A DNA stretch of 64,000 nucleotides from Oscillospiraceae bacterium (GTDB lineage Bacteria; Bacillota_A; Clostridia; Oscillospirales; Oscillospiraceae). The stretch is taken from contig CADADE010000009.1 in the NCBI GenBank assembly GCA_902786615.1, positions 4,078 to 68,077 of the forward strand. The letters run 5' to 3'. The notes below the pieces were generated by a model that saw nothing but the letters and a program-made list of their open reading frames with translations, ran no database searches and had not been told where the DNA came from. The first letter of the stretch is position 1. The number at the start of each line of letters is the position of its first letter. This document shows positions 49,742-58,196 of this stretch, one piece after another. The translations under genes were made by a program, and so were the position numbers.

Positions 49742-51208
49742 TTATTTCTGCTCGTCGTCGAAGAACTCGCTCATGTCGGCGGTAAAGTCGAAGCGGTCGG
49801 CGGGGTCGGCGGTGCGGGCGGCAACGCCCTGTCTGCGGCGCTGCAGTTCCTCCTGCCGACGGCGCTTTTCGGCGCGGCGGCGCTCCCGCAGATGCTTTTT
49901 GCGCAGGCGGCGGTAGCGCGTGATGAGGATCAGATAGATCAGCATGAACACGGCCAGAATGCTCAGCAGCGTGATGACCCAGCCCTTGCTGAGGATTTCG
50001 CCCACGCGGCGGGCAAGGTAGGCGTTGCGCGAGAGCTCGATGGCGGAGCTGTTGATCAGCTTGCTGCTGCCGTAGAGGCTGTTGCCCACATAGATGCGGA
50101 TCTCGCCCAGGACGGTACCGGCGTCGATGGGGGCGCGCAGCGTCTCGTTGTAGAGCACCACCTCGCGGCGGATATTGTCCTCGGTGACCTCGTTCGGCAT
50201 GAGAGCCTTAAGCTCGTCCTGCGGTCGGAGCATCGCCATGGCGTCGCCCTCGGCAAGCTCGACGTCCTGCCGCTCGATGACCTCGTTCGTGTTCAGGAGC
50301 GTGCGGTAGGAGAAGTTGTTGAAGCCCCAGTCGTAGAGGGTGCGGCTGTCCACAAAGTTGTAGTATTCGTCCGTCTGCGCGTTGAGGGCCCCGTCGCAGC
50401 CCATGGCCACTGCCAGCAGACGCACGCCGTTTCGCTGGGCTGTGGAGATGAGGCAGTAGCCCGCGGCGCGGGTATAGCCGGTCTTGCCGCCGCTTGCCCC
50501 CTCATAGAGATAGCGGCCGCCGTTGGAGTAGATGGAGGTGATGTTGATGAGGGCGTTGGAGTTTCCGATGGGTTCGCCGTTGTTGACGGCGGCGCATTGA
50601 GCCTGGTAGGAGGCGGAGTTGGAGATTTCCATGAAAAGCGGGTGCTTCATGGCGGCCGCGAAAATCAGATACTGGTCATAGGCCGAGCTGTAGTGATCCT
50701 CCGCGGGCAGACCGTTGGTGTTGACAAAGTGGGTGTGCTTGCAGCCGAGTTGCTCGGCCTTGCGGTTCATCTGATCCACAAAACCGGAGATGCTGCCGGC
50801 TATGTAACGGCCGATGATGTTGCAGGCCTCGTTTGCCGACTGCAAAAGCGCGCAGTAGAGCAGATCCCGCATGGAGATCTGAGTGCCCGGCACAATGCCC
50901 GAGGTACTGGAATCCTCCTCCATGCCCTGCATGCAGTCGTCCTGTGCGACGATCATATCATCCAGGCTGACGCGCCCGCCGTCGAGCGCTTCCAGCGCCA
51001 GCAGCACGGTCATGACCTTGGTGAGGCTTGCGGGGGCGCGCTCGTCATCCATGTTATAGCCGTAGAGCACGCGGCCCGCGTCAAGGTCGATGAGCACGGC
51101 GGCCTGGCCGTTGAGCTTGGGCGCCTCCAGCGCGTAAGCGGCCGGAGCAAACATGCCGCCCAGCAGGCACAGAAGCAGAAGGAAGGGAAAAATTTTGAAT
51201 TTTTTCAT
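49742..51208 (-). CDS. D-alanyl-D-alanine carboxypeptidase (DacF/PBP5-like, S11 family)
   Basis: This 488-residue protein has a signal peptide (about 1-26). The S11 active-site motifs are SLTK (S-x-x-K, about residue 62), SAN (about 123) and KTG (about 230). A C-terminal membrane helix (about 415-440) and a highly basic tail follow. This tail anchor replaces the amphipathic helix of PBP5. It trims pentapeptide stems in peptidoglycan. The ATG at 51208 is 6 nt after GGGAG. In spore formers the DacF type can be forespore-specific, but no forespore promoter was identified here. Confidence 0.9.
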   Translation of the reverse strand: MKKFKIFPFLLLLCLLGGMFAPAAYALEAPKLNGQAAVLIDLDAGRVLYGYNMDDERAPASLTKVMTVLLALEALDGGRVSLDDMIVAQDDCMQGMEEDSSTSGIVPGTQISMRDLLYCALLQSANEACNIIGRYIAGSISGFVDQMNRKAEQLGCKHTHFVNTNGLPAEDHYSSAYDQYLIFAAAMKHPLFMEISNSASYQAQCAAVNNGEPIGNSNALINITSIYSNGGRYLYEGASGGKTGYTRAAGYCLISTAQRNGVRLLAVAMGCDGALNAQTDEYYNFVDSRTLYDWGFNNFSYRTLLNTNEVIERQDVELAEGDAMAMLRPQDELKALMPNEVTEDNIRREVVLYNETLRAPIDAGTVLGEIRIYVGNSLYGSSKLINSSAIELSRNAYLARRVGEILSKGWVITLLSILAVFMLIYLILITRYRRLRKKHLRERRRAEKRRRQEELQRRRQGVAARTADPADRFDFTADMSEFFDDEQK

Positions 51209-51338
51209 TTTGCTCTCCCGTTTTCTCAGGAATATGGTATAGTATAAAGGCGTGGGCATTCCGATACAGGGAAACGGTGTCCCGCCTGAGGAGAATCGTA
51301 TTGTTAATTATACCGCCGGACCGGGGAAAATGCAAGGG

Positions 51339-51357
51339 AAACACCGCATAATCCGTC
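51339..51357 (+). repeat. Fragment of the MITE-like end sequence
   Basis: AAACACCGCATAATCCG in the dacF/response-regulator gap matches the inner end sequence of the element at 33736-33902. The opposite end is absent, so it looks like a solo remnant. It lies in the leader of the response-regulator gene. Confidence 0.45.
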
Positions 51358-51394
51358 GAGCGCGGGTCACGGCGGCGGCAGGAAGGAGAAGCGC

Positions 51395-52093
51395 ATGAAA
51401 ATACTGGTCGTTGACGACGAAAAGCTGCTGGTAAAGGGCATCAAGTTCAATCTGGAAAATGAGGGTTACACGGTGGATACCGCCTTTGACGGGGAGACTG
51501 CCGTGAATATGGCGCAGGAGGGGGACTACTCCCTTATCATCCTCGATCTGATGATGCCGAAGAAGGACGGTCTGGAGGCCTGCCAGGAAATCCGCAGCTT
51601 TTCCACCGTGCCCATCATCATGCTCACGGCCCGCAGTGAGGACGCTGACAAGCTCATGGGCTTTGAGTCCGGCGCGGACGACTATCTCACCAAGCCCTTC
51701 AATATCCTGGAGCTCAAGGCCCGCGTGCGCGCTCTGATCCGCCGCTCCTCTCTGGCGGCGGCCGCCCCCGCCCCCGCAGTCGCGGCGGAGCCGGACGTGC
51801 TGCGCTGCGGCCACATCACCCTGGACGAGAAGCGCCGCAGCGCCTTCAAGGACGGGCAGGAGGTGGAGCTGACCATGAAGGAGTTTGACCTGATGCTCTT
51901 CCTGCTGAAAAACCCCGGCAAGGTCTTTTCCCGTGAAAAGCTTCTGGATCTCGTGTGGGGCTACGACTATCTGGGCGATACGCGCACCGTGGACGTGCAC
52001 ATCCGAAGGCTGCGTGAAAAGCTGGAGCTCAATCCGGCCCAGCCGCAGTACATCATAACCAAGTGGGGAGTGGGATATTACCTTGCCGAGTGA
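51395..52093 (+). CDS. OmpR/PhoB-family response regulator
   Basis: This 232-residue protein has a receiver domain (VVDDEKLL acidic pocket, phospho-Asp in IILDLMMP near residue 51, LTARSE, KPF) and a winged-helix DNA-binding domain (LTMKEFDLMLFLLKNPGKVF and TVDVHIRRLREKLE). An Ala/Pro-rich linker (about 125-140) joins them. AGGAGAAG precedes the ATG. It overlaps the histidine kinase gene. The pair resembles PhoPR/WalKR-type envelope or phosphate sensors, but the signal cannot be assigned; neighbouring dacF hints at the cell envelope. Confidence 0.93.
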   Translation: MKILVVDDEKLLVKGIKFNLENEGYTVDTAFDGETAVNMAQEGDYSLIILDLMMPKKDGLEACQEIRSFSTVPIIMLTARSEDADKLMGFESGADDYLTKPFNILELKARVRALIRRSSLAAAAPAPAVAAEPDVLRCGHITLDEKRRSAFKDGQEVELTMKEFDLMLFLLKNPGKVFSREKLLDLVWGYDYLGDTRTVDVHIRRLREKLELNPAQPQYIITKWGVGYYLAE

Positions 52094-53519
52094 GAACGTG
52101 TCGAACGCCGCGGGTGTGAAAAGAAGGATCAACACCGGCAGCATCAGCTTTCAGTTCTTCTCCTTTATCGCCATGCTTTTGACGGTTCTGCTGATGATGC
52201 TGAACATCTTTCCCTATGTCTCCACCCGTGACGCGGTTTATCAGGAGAAGGAAAAGGCCCTGGAGAGCCAGGCCTCCATGCTGGCCTCGGCCCTGATGGG
52301 GCTGGAGCGGCCGGACGAGGAGAACGTGGCCGAGGTGCTGCGCCTTTTGGATATGCAGGGCTATGAGCGCGTCACCATCGCAGGGGGGGACGGCAAGGCC
52401 GTCTATGACTCCGACGGCGGCGGCAGCCGCGACGGAGTGGAGCCGGATCTGCTGACGGCCCTTGCCGGGAAGACGGTGTTTCGTTCCATCTTCCGGGACG
52501 ACAGCTTCCATTCCAGCTACGCCATCCCCATCAGCAGCAAGAACCACAGCATTACGGGCGCGGTGTTCCTGCGGGAAAACGACGCCGAGCGCGGCAAGAT
52601 CCTGAAGGAGCTGAAGGTGCAGATCCAGGTGCTCAGCGTTGTGATCGCGCTGGCGGCGCTGGTCATGACGGGGGTGTACGCCACCACGGTCCTCGGCAAG
52701 CTCCGGCAGCTCTCCAACGCCATCCGTGTGGTCTCCGGCGGCGATTACAAATACCGCATGGAGGTCAGCGGCAAGGACGAGCTGGCCGAGCTCAGCCGGG
52801 AATTCAACGAACTGACCGCCCGCCTGGAGGATACCGAGCGGCAGCGCCGCCGCTTTGTCTCCGACGCCTCGCATGAGCTGAAAACGCCCCTCGCGTCGAT
52901 CCGCCTGCTTGCCGACAGCATCGTGCAGACGGAGAACATGGACGTGGACACCATGCGCGAATTTGTCTCTGATATCGGCAACGAGGCCGAGCGCCTGCAG
53001 CATATGACCGAGGATCTTTTGAGCCTGTCGCGCATGGACGATGATATCCAGATCGTGCCGGAGCCGGTGGACGTAAAAAAGGTCACGCTGGAGGCCATCA
53101 CCCTGCTGCGCCCGGTTGCGGCGGAGAAGCAGGTCACGCTCAATGCCGAGCTTGACGACGACTGCGTGGTCCTGGCCACCAAGAGCAATATGCACCACAT
53201 CGTCTTTAACCTGCTGGAAAACGCGGTGAAGTACAATTTCCCGGAGGGCAGCGTCACGGCAAAGCTCCACGCCGAAAACGGGACCGTGCAGCTTACCGTG
53301 GAGGACACGGGCGTCGGCATCCCGGAGGACGAGCGCTACAACATCTTCGGCCGCTTCTACCGCATTGACAAAGCCCGGTCCCGGGAAGCGGGCGGCAGCG
53401 GCCTCGGCCTCAGCATCGTGCACGACGCGGTGAAGGCCCACGGCGGCAGCATCGCCGTCGGCGCAAACGAGCCGCGCGGCTCCCGCTTTATCGTGAGCTT
53501 CCCGCAGTACAAAGGATAA
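52083..53519 (+). CDS. Membrane sensor histidine kinase
   Basis: This protein of about 478 residues has a first membrane helix (about 23-45), an extracytoplasmic region of about 130 residues, a second helix (about 180-203), HAMP, HisKA with DASHELKTPLAS (His near 263), and a HATPase domain with NLLENAVKYN, DTGVGIPEDE and GSGLGLSIVHDAV. It should phosphorylate the regulator coded just upstream. A TTG at 52083 overlapping the regulator stop is given; GTG at 52098 is also possible, and neither has an ideal ribosome binding site, so coupling is likely. Confidence 0.92.
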   Translation: MPSENVSNAAGVKRRINTGSISFQFFSFIAMLLTVLLMMLNIFPYVSTRDAVYQEKEKALESQASMLASALMGLERPDEENVAEVLRLLDMQGYERVTIAGGDGKAVYDSDGGGSRDGVEPDLLTALAGKTVFRSIFRDDSFHSSYAIPISSKNHSITGAVFLRENDAERGKILKELKVQIQVLSVVIALAALVMTGVYATTVLGKLRQLSNAIRVVSGGDYKYRMEVSGKDELAELSREFNELTARLEDTERQRRRFVSDASHELKTPLASIRLLADSIVQTENMDVDTMREFVSDIGNEAERLQHMTEDLLSLSRMDDDIQIVPEPVDVKKVTLEAITLLRPVAAEKQVTLNAELDDDCVVLATKSNMHHIVFNLLENAVKYNFPEGSVTAKLHAENGTVQLTVEDTGVGIPEDERYNIFGRFYRIDKARSREAGGSGLGLSIVHDAVKAHGGSIAVGANEPRGSRFIVSFPQYKG

Positions 53520-53541
53520 TTGAAAAAGAAGGAATAAAAGC

Positions 53542-54612
53542 ATGAATCAGATTGCAAGAATCCGTGAAGAGCTGTTAAACAGAGGGCTGGACGCCGTGCT
53601 GGTCACGGATGAGAAGAACCAGCGCTATGCCGCGGGCTTTCCCTTTACCGACGGCGCCGTACTGGTGGGCCGCGAGAAGGCCTTTCTCCTCACCGACTCC
53701 CGCTACATCGAGGCGGCCGGACAGCAGGCCGAGGAGGTGGAGGTCCGCCTCTTTGACAAGGAGCGCCCGCTGTCCGAACTCTTAAAGCAGGCCGTTGCCG
53801 AGACGGGCGCGCAGAAGATCGCGGCGGAGGACCAGAAGCTTTCGCACGCGGGCTTTCTCGATTGGGAAAAGAAGCTGGGGCTGCGCCTTGAATTTGCGGG
53901 CGATTTCTTTGAAAGTCTGCGCGCGGTGAAAACCGGGGAGGAGATCGCCTCCATGATCCGCGCCCAGCGTATCAGCGAACAGGCGCTGGAGGAGCTTCTG
54001 CATATCCTCCGCCCCGGCATGACCGAGCGCGAAGCGGCGGCGGAGCTTGTCTACCGCATGCTGCGCCACGGCTCGGAGGGCAACTCCTTCGACCCCATCG
54101 TGGTCACGGGTTCCAAGACCAGCATGCCCCACGGCGTACCGGGGGACAAGGTGATTCAGGCGGGCGATTTTGTGACCATGGACTTCGGCTGCCTCAAAGA
54201 CGGCTACTGCTCCGACATGACCCGCACCGTCGCCGTCGGCAGCGCCACGGACGAGATGAAAAACGTGTATGACATCGTCCTCAAAGCCCAGCTTGCGGGC
54301 ATCGCCGCGGCGCGGGCCGGGGTATTGGGAAAGGATATCGACGCCGCTTCCCGCAGGGTGATCGCGGACGCAGGCTACGGCGAATACTTCGGTCACGGCT
54401 TCGGCCACTGCCTGGGCCTGGATATCCATGAGCCGCCCTTTGCAGGGCCGCGCGGCGACAAGCCGCTGCCTGCGGGCTCGGTTTCCTCGGCAGAGCCGGG
54501 CATCTATCTCCCGGGCCGCTTCGGCGTGCGCATTGAGGACGTCATGATCATCCGCGAAACCGGCGCGGAAGTCATCACCAGAGCGCCGAAGAACGAGCTG
54601 ATTATTCTGTGA
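53542..54612 (+). CDS. M24B-family aminopeptidase P (Xaa-Pro peptidase)
   Basis: This 356-residue protein has an N-terminal creatinase-like domain and the C-terminal pita-bread catalytic domain. The metal ligands in order are MDFGCLKDGYCSD (two Asp), GHGFGHCLG (His), SAEPGIY (Glu) and GVRIEDV (Glu). It removes N-terminal residues before proline. GGAATAAAAGC is a modest ribosome binding site. It follows the kinase gene by 22 nt and precedes efp; an M24 peptidase gene directly upstream of efp is a common Firmicute order. Confidence 0.93.
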   Translation: MNQIARIREELLNRGLDAVLVTDEKNQRYAAGFPFTDGAVLVGREKAFLLTDSRYIEAAGQQAEEVEVRLFDKERPLSELLKQAVAETGAQKIAAEDQKLSHAGFLDWEKKLGLRLEFAGDFFESLRAVKTGEEIASMIRAQRISEQALEELLHILRPGMTEREAAAELVYRMLRHGSEGNSFDPIVVTGSKTSMPHGVPGDKVIQAGDFVTMDFGCLKDGYCSDMTRTVAVGSATDEMKNVYDIVLKAQLAGIAAARAGVLGKDIDAASRRVIADAGYGEYFGHGFGHCLGLDIHEPPFAGPRGDKPLPAGSVSSAEPGIYLPGRFGVRIEDVMIIRETGAEVITRAPKNELIIL

Positions 54613-54628
54613 CTCAATAAAAAAACTC

Positions 54629-54657
54629 TTGCAAAATATGCATTTATCCTGTAAAAT
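54629..54657 (+). promoter_or_regulatory. Promoter of efp
   Basis: TTGCAA (54629-54634), 17 nt and TAAAAT (54652-54657), about 53 nt before the efp ATG. Confidence 0.65.
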
Positions 54658-54710
54658 GTGTTAGATAATTCGATTTATCTTCAAGACTATTCTTTGGGAG
54701 GTCCCTTTTT

Positions 54711-55186
54711 ATGATTACTGCAGGCGATTTCAGAAACGGCGTTACCTTTGAAATGGACGGCCAGGTCATGCAGGTCGTCGAGTTCCAGCACGTCAAGCCC
54801 GGCAAGGGCGCGGCCTTTGTCCGCACCAAGATGAAGAACGTCATCACCGGCACGACGGCAACCTCTACTACTTCATGAATCCCGAGACCTATGAGCAGGA
54901 GCCTGTCGACGGCTCCGTCCTGAACGACAACTTCAAGTTCGTCAAGGAGAACATGGAGTGCACCATCTACTCCTACAAGGGCAAGGTCTTCAATGTTGAG
55001 CCTCCGTTCTTTGTCGAGCTCGAGGTCACCGACACCGATCCCGGCTTTGCAGGCAACACCGCCACCAACGCCACCAAGCCCGCCACGGTTGAGACCGGCG
55101 CTGAGATCAAGGTGCCCCTCTTCATCGAGCGCGGCGAGCGCATCAAGATCGACACCCGCACCGGCGAGTATCTGTCCAGAGCGTAA
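54711..55186 (+). pseudogene. efp: Elongation factor P, broken by an internal deletion
   Basis: The N-terminal frame reads [20 protein letters not shown], then [19 protein letters not shown] and VITGT, and stops at 54876-54878 after 55 codons. The rest of EF-P ([20 protein letters not shown] to [12 protein letters not shown]) continues in another frame from about 54854 to 55186. About 26-27 residues that normally join these parts are missing, roughly 80 nt, with a frame change. The conserved modification-loop region (KPGKG) is present. EF-P relieves polyproline stalling and is strongly conserved, and both halves look unworn, so a very recent event or assembly error is likely. GGGAGG precedes the ATG. 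Confidence 0.88.
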
Positions 55187-55292
55187 GGGCGCTAATCCCG
55201 GATAAACCCGGATGAAACAGAAGGGAAGACCGCATGGCCTTCCCTTGTTTTTGTAATGCAGCGGAATATTGATGGATATGGAGGGATTCCTG

Positions 55293-55832
55293 ATGACAAT
55301 TACGGAAAAAACGGCGTATCTCAAGGGTCTGACCGACGGCCTTGGGATCGACCCTCAGACCAAAGAGGGCAAACTCTGGGCGGCGCTGAACGATCTGCTG
55401 GGCGACGTGGCCCATGAGATCGAAAAGCTGCACGAGACCGACCTGGGACAAGCCCAGGCGCTGGACGGCGTTGCCGACGAGCTGAGCTACCTGGAAGAGC
55501 TCTGCGGCGGCTTTGACAGCGAGGACGAGCCCGCCTGCGGCGGATGCTCCCGCGCCTGCCAGTCCGAGGATGCGGCGGACGACTATGCCGCGGATGACGA
55601 CTACTGCGGCGACATGGGCGAGGAAGACGACGAAGAGCTGAATTATGACGGTGTGATCTACGACGCCACCTGCCCCGTCTGCGGCGAGGAGATCAGCTTT
55701 GACGAGGAGACCCTGCTGAAGGGCTCCATCCAATGCCCCCAATGCGGGGAGACGCTGGAGTTCGACCTCGGTGAGGACGAAAGCCAGGCTGAGCCGGACG
55801 CGCCCGAAACGGACACCCCGGACGAAAAGTAA
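55293..55832 (+). CDS. Acidic zinc-ribbon protein, CD1247-like, unknown function
   Basis: This 179-residue very acidic protein has an N-terminal helical segment (TITEKTAYLKGLTDGLGIDP and a following LWAALNDLLGDVAHEIEKLHE) seen in clostridial CD1247-like proteins, a cysteine cluster CGGCSRAC, and a C-terminal zinc ribbon CPVC...CPQC (about residues 130-153). The ATG at 55293 is 8 nt after GGAGG; earlier in-frame starts lack that. The function is unknown. It sits just after efp with a terminator behind, so it may share the efp transcript. Confidence 0.75.
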   Translation: MTITEKTAYLKGLTDGLGIDPQTKEGKLWAALNDLLGDVAHEIEKLHETDLGQAQALDGVADELSYLEELCGGFDSEDEPACGGCSRACQSEDAADDYAADDDYCGDMGEEDDEELNYDGVIYDATCPVCGEEISFDEETLLKGSIQCPQCGETLEFDLGEDESQAEPDAPETDTPDEK

Positions 55833-55845
55833 ATTATAAATAGAA

Positions 55846-55888
55846 AAGGGGAATGCAGCAAAAGAATGCTGTTTCCCCTTCTTTTTTT
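55846..55888 (+). terminator. Terminator after the zinc-ribbon gene
   Basis: The imperfect stem AAGGGGAATGCAGCA/TGCTGTTTCCCCTT with a 6-nt loop is followed by CTTTTTTT. Confidence 0.8.
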
Positions 55889-55995
55889 GCGGTAAAGCTT
55901 CGACACTGACCCAGGCAGCGCCGAGCGCGGACGGCTGCGCGAGAGCGTATCGTCCTTGCGGCACGATTTGCGGAAACGTGCGGCAGCCGCGAGAG

Positions 55996-56045
55996 AAAAG
56001 GCCGTTGATACGCGAAAATGGTCATCGCGTATCAGCGGCCTTTTT
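55996..56045. terminator. Two-way 20-bp terminator hairpin
   Basis: A 20-bp stem with one wobble pair (55996-56015 with 56025-56044) and a 9-nt loop has a T-run on either strand. It probably ends the leftward antiporter operon. Confidence 0.75.
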
Positions 56046-56258
56046 CTTTCACTGTCCCACCGAAACGAAGCCCAGCGGAGCGGGTTCGTTTCGGAGAAGA
56101 GGAAGGAGGGAGCAGAGTGCAGTTTTCCCGAAAGAAAGAACGGGGGGCGCAAACACCCAGGCTTCGACGATGGCATATGGTTGCAGCAAAAAGACAAAGA
56201 CGATTTCTGCAAGAAACAGGGGGGTGCGGCTTTGACTACACCCCATTTTTCCTTTGTG
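56046..56258. other. Structured non-coding stretch after the antiporter operon
   Basis: A perfect 10-bp hairpin CCGAAACGAA/TTCGTTTCGG (56060-56069, 56085-56094) and a GGGGTG/CACCCC pair with a T-run close to 56215-56245 are visible. With 55889-55995 it makes up a 426-nt gap (55833-56258) with no credible gene. All frames lack ribosome binding sites. It may be a dispersed non-coding repeat. Confidence 0.4.
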
Positions 56259-58196
56259 TCAATGCAGCATGTTCCACGCAGCGAGGGCCAGCAAAGCCAG
56301 CACACCGCAGGCGGCATAGAGGAGGTCGGAGGAGAAGCTTCTCGCGATCCTGCCTCTCTCGCTCTGCCTGGCATAAGCGGAGAACTGCTTGTCCTCCGGC
56401 GGGAAGATCTTGTTCTTTGCACCGAGAAACAGCAGATCCACCGGGCCGAGCACCAGCAGCGCACCCAGGGTTTCCACCGTCCGGGCGATGACCGCGCCGA
56501 TCAGGCTGAGGCCGCGCAGGGCAGGGCGGTAGAGCACATCCTCAAGATCGAGGCCCCGGGGCCACACATTGCGATAGACCTCCTGTCCACCGTCCCGGCG
56601 TGTCAGCCACTTCATCCCGACAAAGAGGAAAACCAGTACGCCGATGGTGATGGAGATGAGCGCGCCCTTGAGATTTGTGAGCGAGAAGTAATGCACCGCA
56701 TGGGCCATGGGCGCACGGCGGAAGAAGGGCAGGGCATAGGCCGCGATCTTATCCATGGTGAGGTGCGCCGTGAGGCCGAGCAGCGGCATGAGTACGCCGC
56801 CGATCACCAGCACGGAGGCGGTCATGCCCGTCATATAGCGCCCCTGCTTCTGATGCTGGTGCGCCGGCTTTTCCGCAACGAAGAGGATGTAGAAAAGCCT
56901 TGCCATGTACGCAAGCGTGAGACCGCCGGAGAGCAGGAACACCCATTCGAGGACCCGGTAGGGCGCGGCGCTCACGCCGTGCTCCGCCAGATGCTCGCAG
57001 TACTCCACAATGCCCTCGTGCAGCAGCGTCTTGCTGATGTAGCCGCCGAAGCCCGGGATGCCCGCGATGCTCAAGGCGCCGGAGAGAAAGGCCAGCTTCA
57101 AAAGCGGCTTATCCTTTCCAAAGCCGCGCACGTCGTTTAAGTCGAGGGAGTGAACGTTGCAGTACACCACGCCCGCCGCGACAAAGAGCGTGAGCTTAAT
57201 GAGCGAGTGATTGAGGATGTGCAGCACCGTACCGCAGGCGGCGATGGAGCCGTGCTCCCCGAGCAGCACGCACATGGAGACGCCCGTGAGAATGAAGCCA
57301 ATCTGACTCATGGACGAGCAGGCGAGAGTGCGCTTTAAGTCCACTGAGAAGACCGCCAGCACCGCGCCGAGCAGCATCGTGACCGCCGCCGGAATCAGCA
57401 GGAGATTGCCCCAGCCGGGCACCCCGTCAAAGAGCCAGCAGGAAATGCCGATCACGCCGAAAACGCCGCTTTTCGTGAGAATGCCGGAGAGCAGGGCACT
57501 CGCGGGCGCGGGGGCAACCGGGTGCGCCTTGGGCAGCCAGATGTGCAGCGGGAACATGCCCGCCTTCGCGCCGAAGCCGATGAGCGCGCAGACGCCCACC
57601 GCATAGCGCAGACGCAGACTCAATTCCGGGGCTTTTTCCAGAATGTTCTCAAAGCTGAGATCGCCCACGGCGCTGCTCAGCAGGAAAAGGCCCATCAGCA
57701 TCGTGAGGCCGCCGATAACGGCAATAAACAGATAGGTCTCGCTCGCGCGGATGGCCTCGGGCGTCTCGTTCTGCACGACCCAGACGTAGGAGGTAAAGCT
57801 CATCATCTCAAAGAAGATGAAGAGCGTCATGAGATCGGCGGCGAGGAACACGCCCTCAAGCGCGCCGAGGGTCCAGAGGTAGAAGAGAAAGTAGCGCCCG
57901 TTGGCTCTTGCCCCGGCAAAGTATTCCGGGGAGGCCAGCGCCGTCATGACCCACATGAAGCCCGCGAGCGTCGCCATCACGGTGCGCAGCCCGCCCGCCT
58001 TGAAGCAGATGCCGCTGCCGCAGAAGGCGTCGACTTCTTCAGCAAGCTGCGGATTTCCCAACAGCAGGAGACCCATCACGAATACCGAGCCGGACACGAC
58101 GATCGCCGGGGTGAACCAGGCCCGCTCCGACTTGCCGCAGATGGGATAGCAGACGAGCGCCGCCGCGATAGGCAGAAAAACCATCAATACAAGCAT
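56259..58196 (-). CDS. NuoL/MrpA-type proton-conducting antiporter subunit 1
   Basis: This 645-residue multi-pass protein has the antiporter core: IFFEMMSF (helix-5 Glu), GFGAKAGMFPLHIWLPKAHP (helix-7 Lys), HSLIKLTLFVAAG (helix-8 Lys) and FGGYISKTLLHE. A long C-terminal extension (about 500-645) with a membrane segment near the end resembles NuoL- or MbhH-like lateral parts. It moves H+ or Na+ as part of an ion-pumping complex. GGAGG lies 9 nt before the ATG at 58196, which overlaps the upstream gene's stop by 1 nt. It is the last gene of the operon. Confidence 0.88.
   Translation of the reverse strand: MLVLMVFLPIAAALVCYPICGKSERAWFTPAIVVSGSVFVMGLLLLGNPQLAEEVDAFCGSGICFKAGGLRTVMATLAGFMWVMTALASPEYFAGARANGRYFLFYLWTLGALEGVFLAADLMTLFIFFEMMSFTSYVWVVQNETPEAIRASETYLFIAVIGGLTMLMGLFLLSSAVGDLSFENILEKAPELSLRLRYAVGVCALIGFGAKAGMFPLHIWLPKAHPVAPAPASALLSGILTKSGVFGVIGISCWLFDGVPGWGNLLLIPAAVTMLLGAVLAVFSVDLKRTLACSSMSQIGFILTGVSMCVLLGEHGSIAACGTVLHILNHSLIKLTLFVAAGVVYCNVHSLDLNDVRGFGKDKPLLKLAFLSGALSIAGIPGFGGYISKTLLHEGIVEYCEHLAEHGVSAAPYRVLEWVFLLSGGLTLAYMARLFYILFVAEKPAHQHQKQGRYMTGMTASVLVIGGVLMPLLGLTAHLTMDKIAAYALPFFRRAPMAHAVHYFSLTNLKGALISITIGVLVFLFVGMKWLTRRDGGQEVYRNVWPRGLDLEDVLYRPALRGLSLIGAVIARTVETLGALLVLGPVDLLFLGAKNKIFPPEDKQFSAYARQSERGRIARSFSSDLLYAACGVLALLALAAWNMLH

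Noticed and set aside
54840..54880. Programmed frameshifting in efp
   Set aside because: As for livJ, coding sequence is missing at the junction, and EF-P is not known to use frameshifting.
55269..55292. Earlier starts (TTG 55269, ATG 55272, ATG 55278) for the zinc-ribbon gene
   Set aside because: Only the ATG at 55293 has GGAGG at a proper distance; the earlier codons overlap or precede that site.
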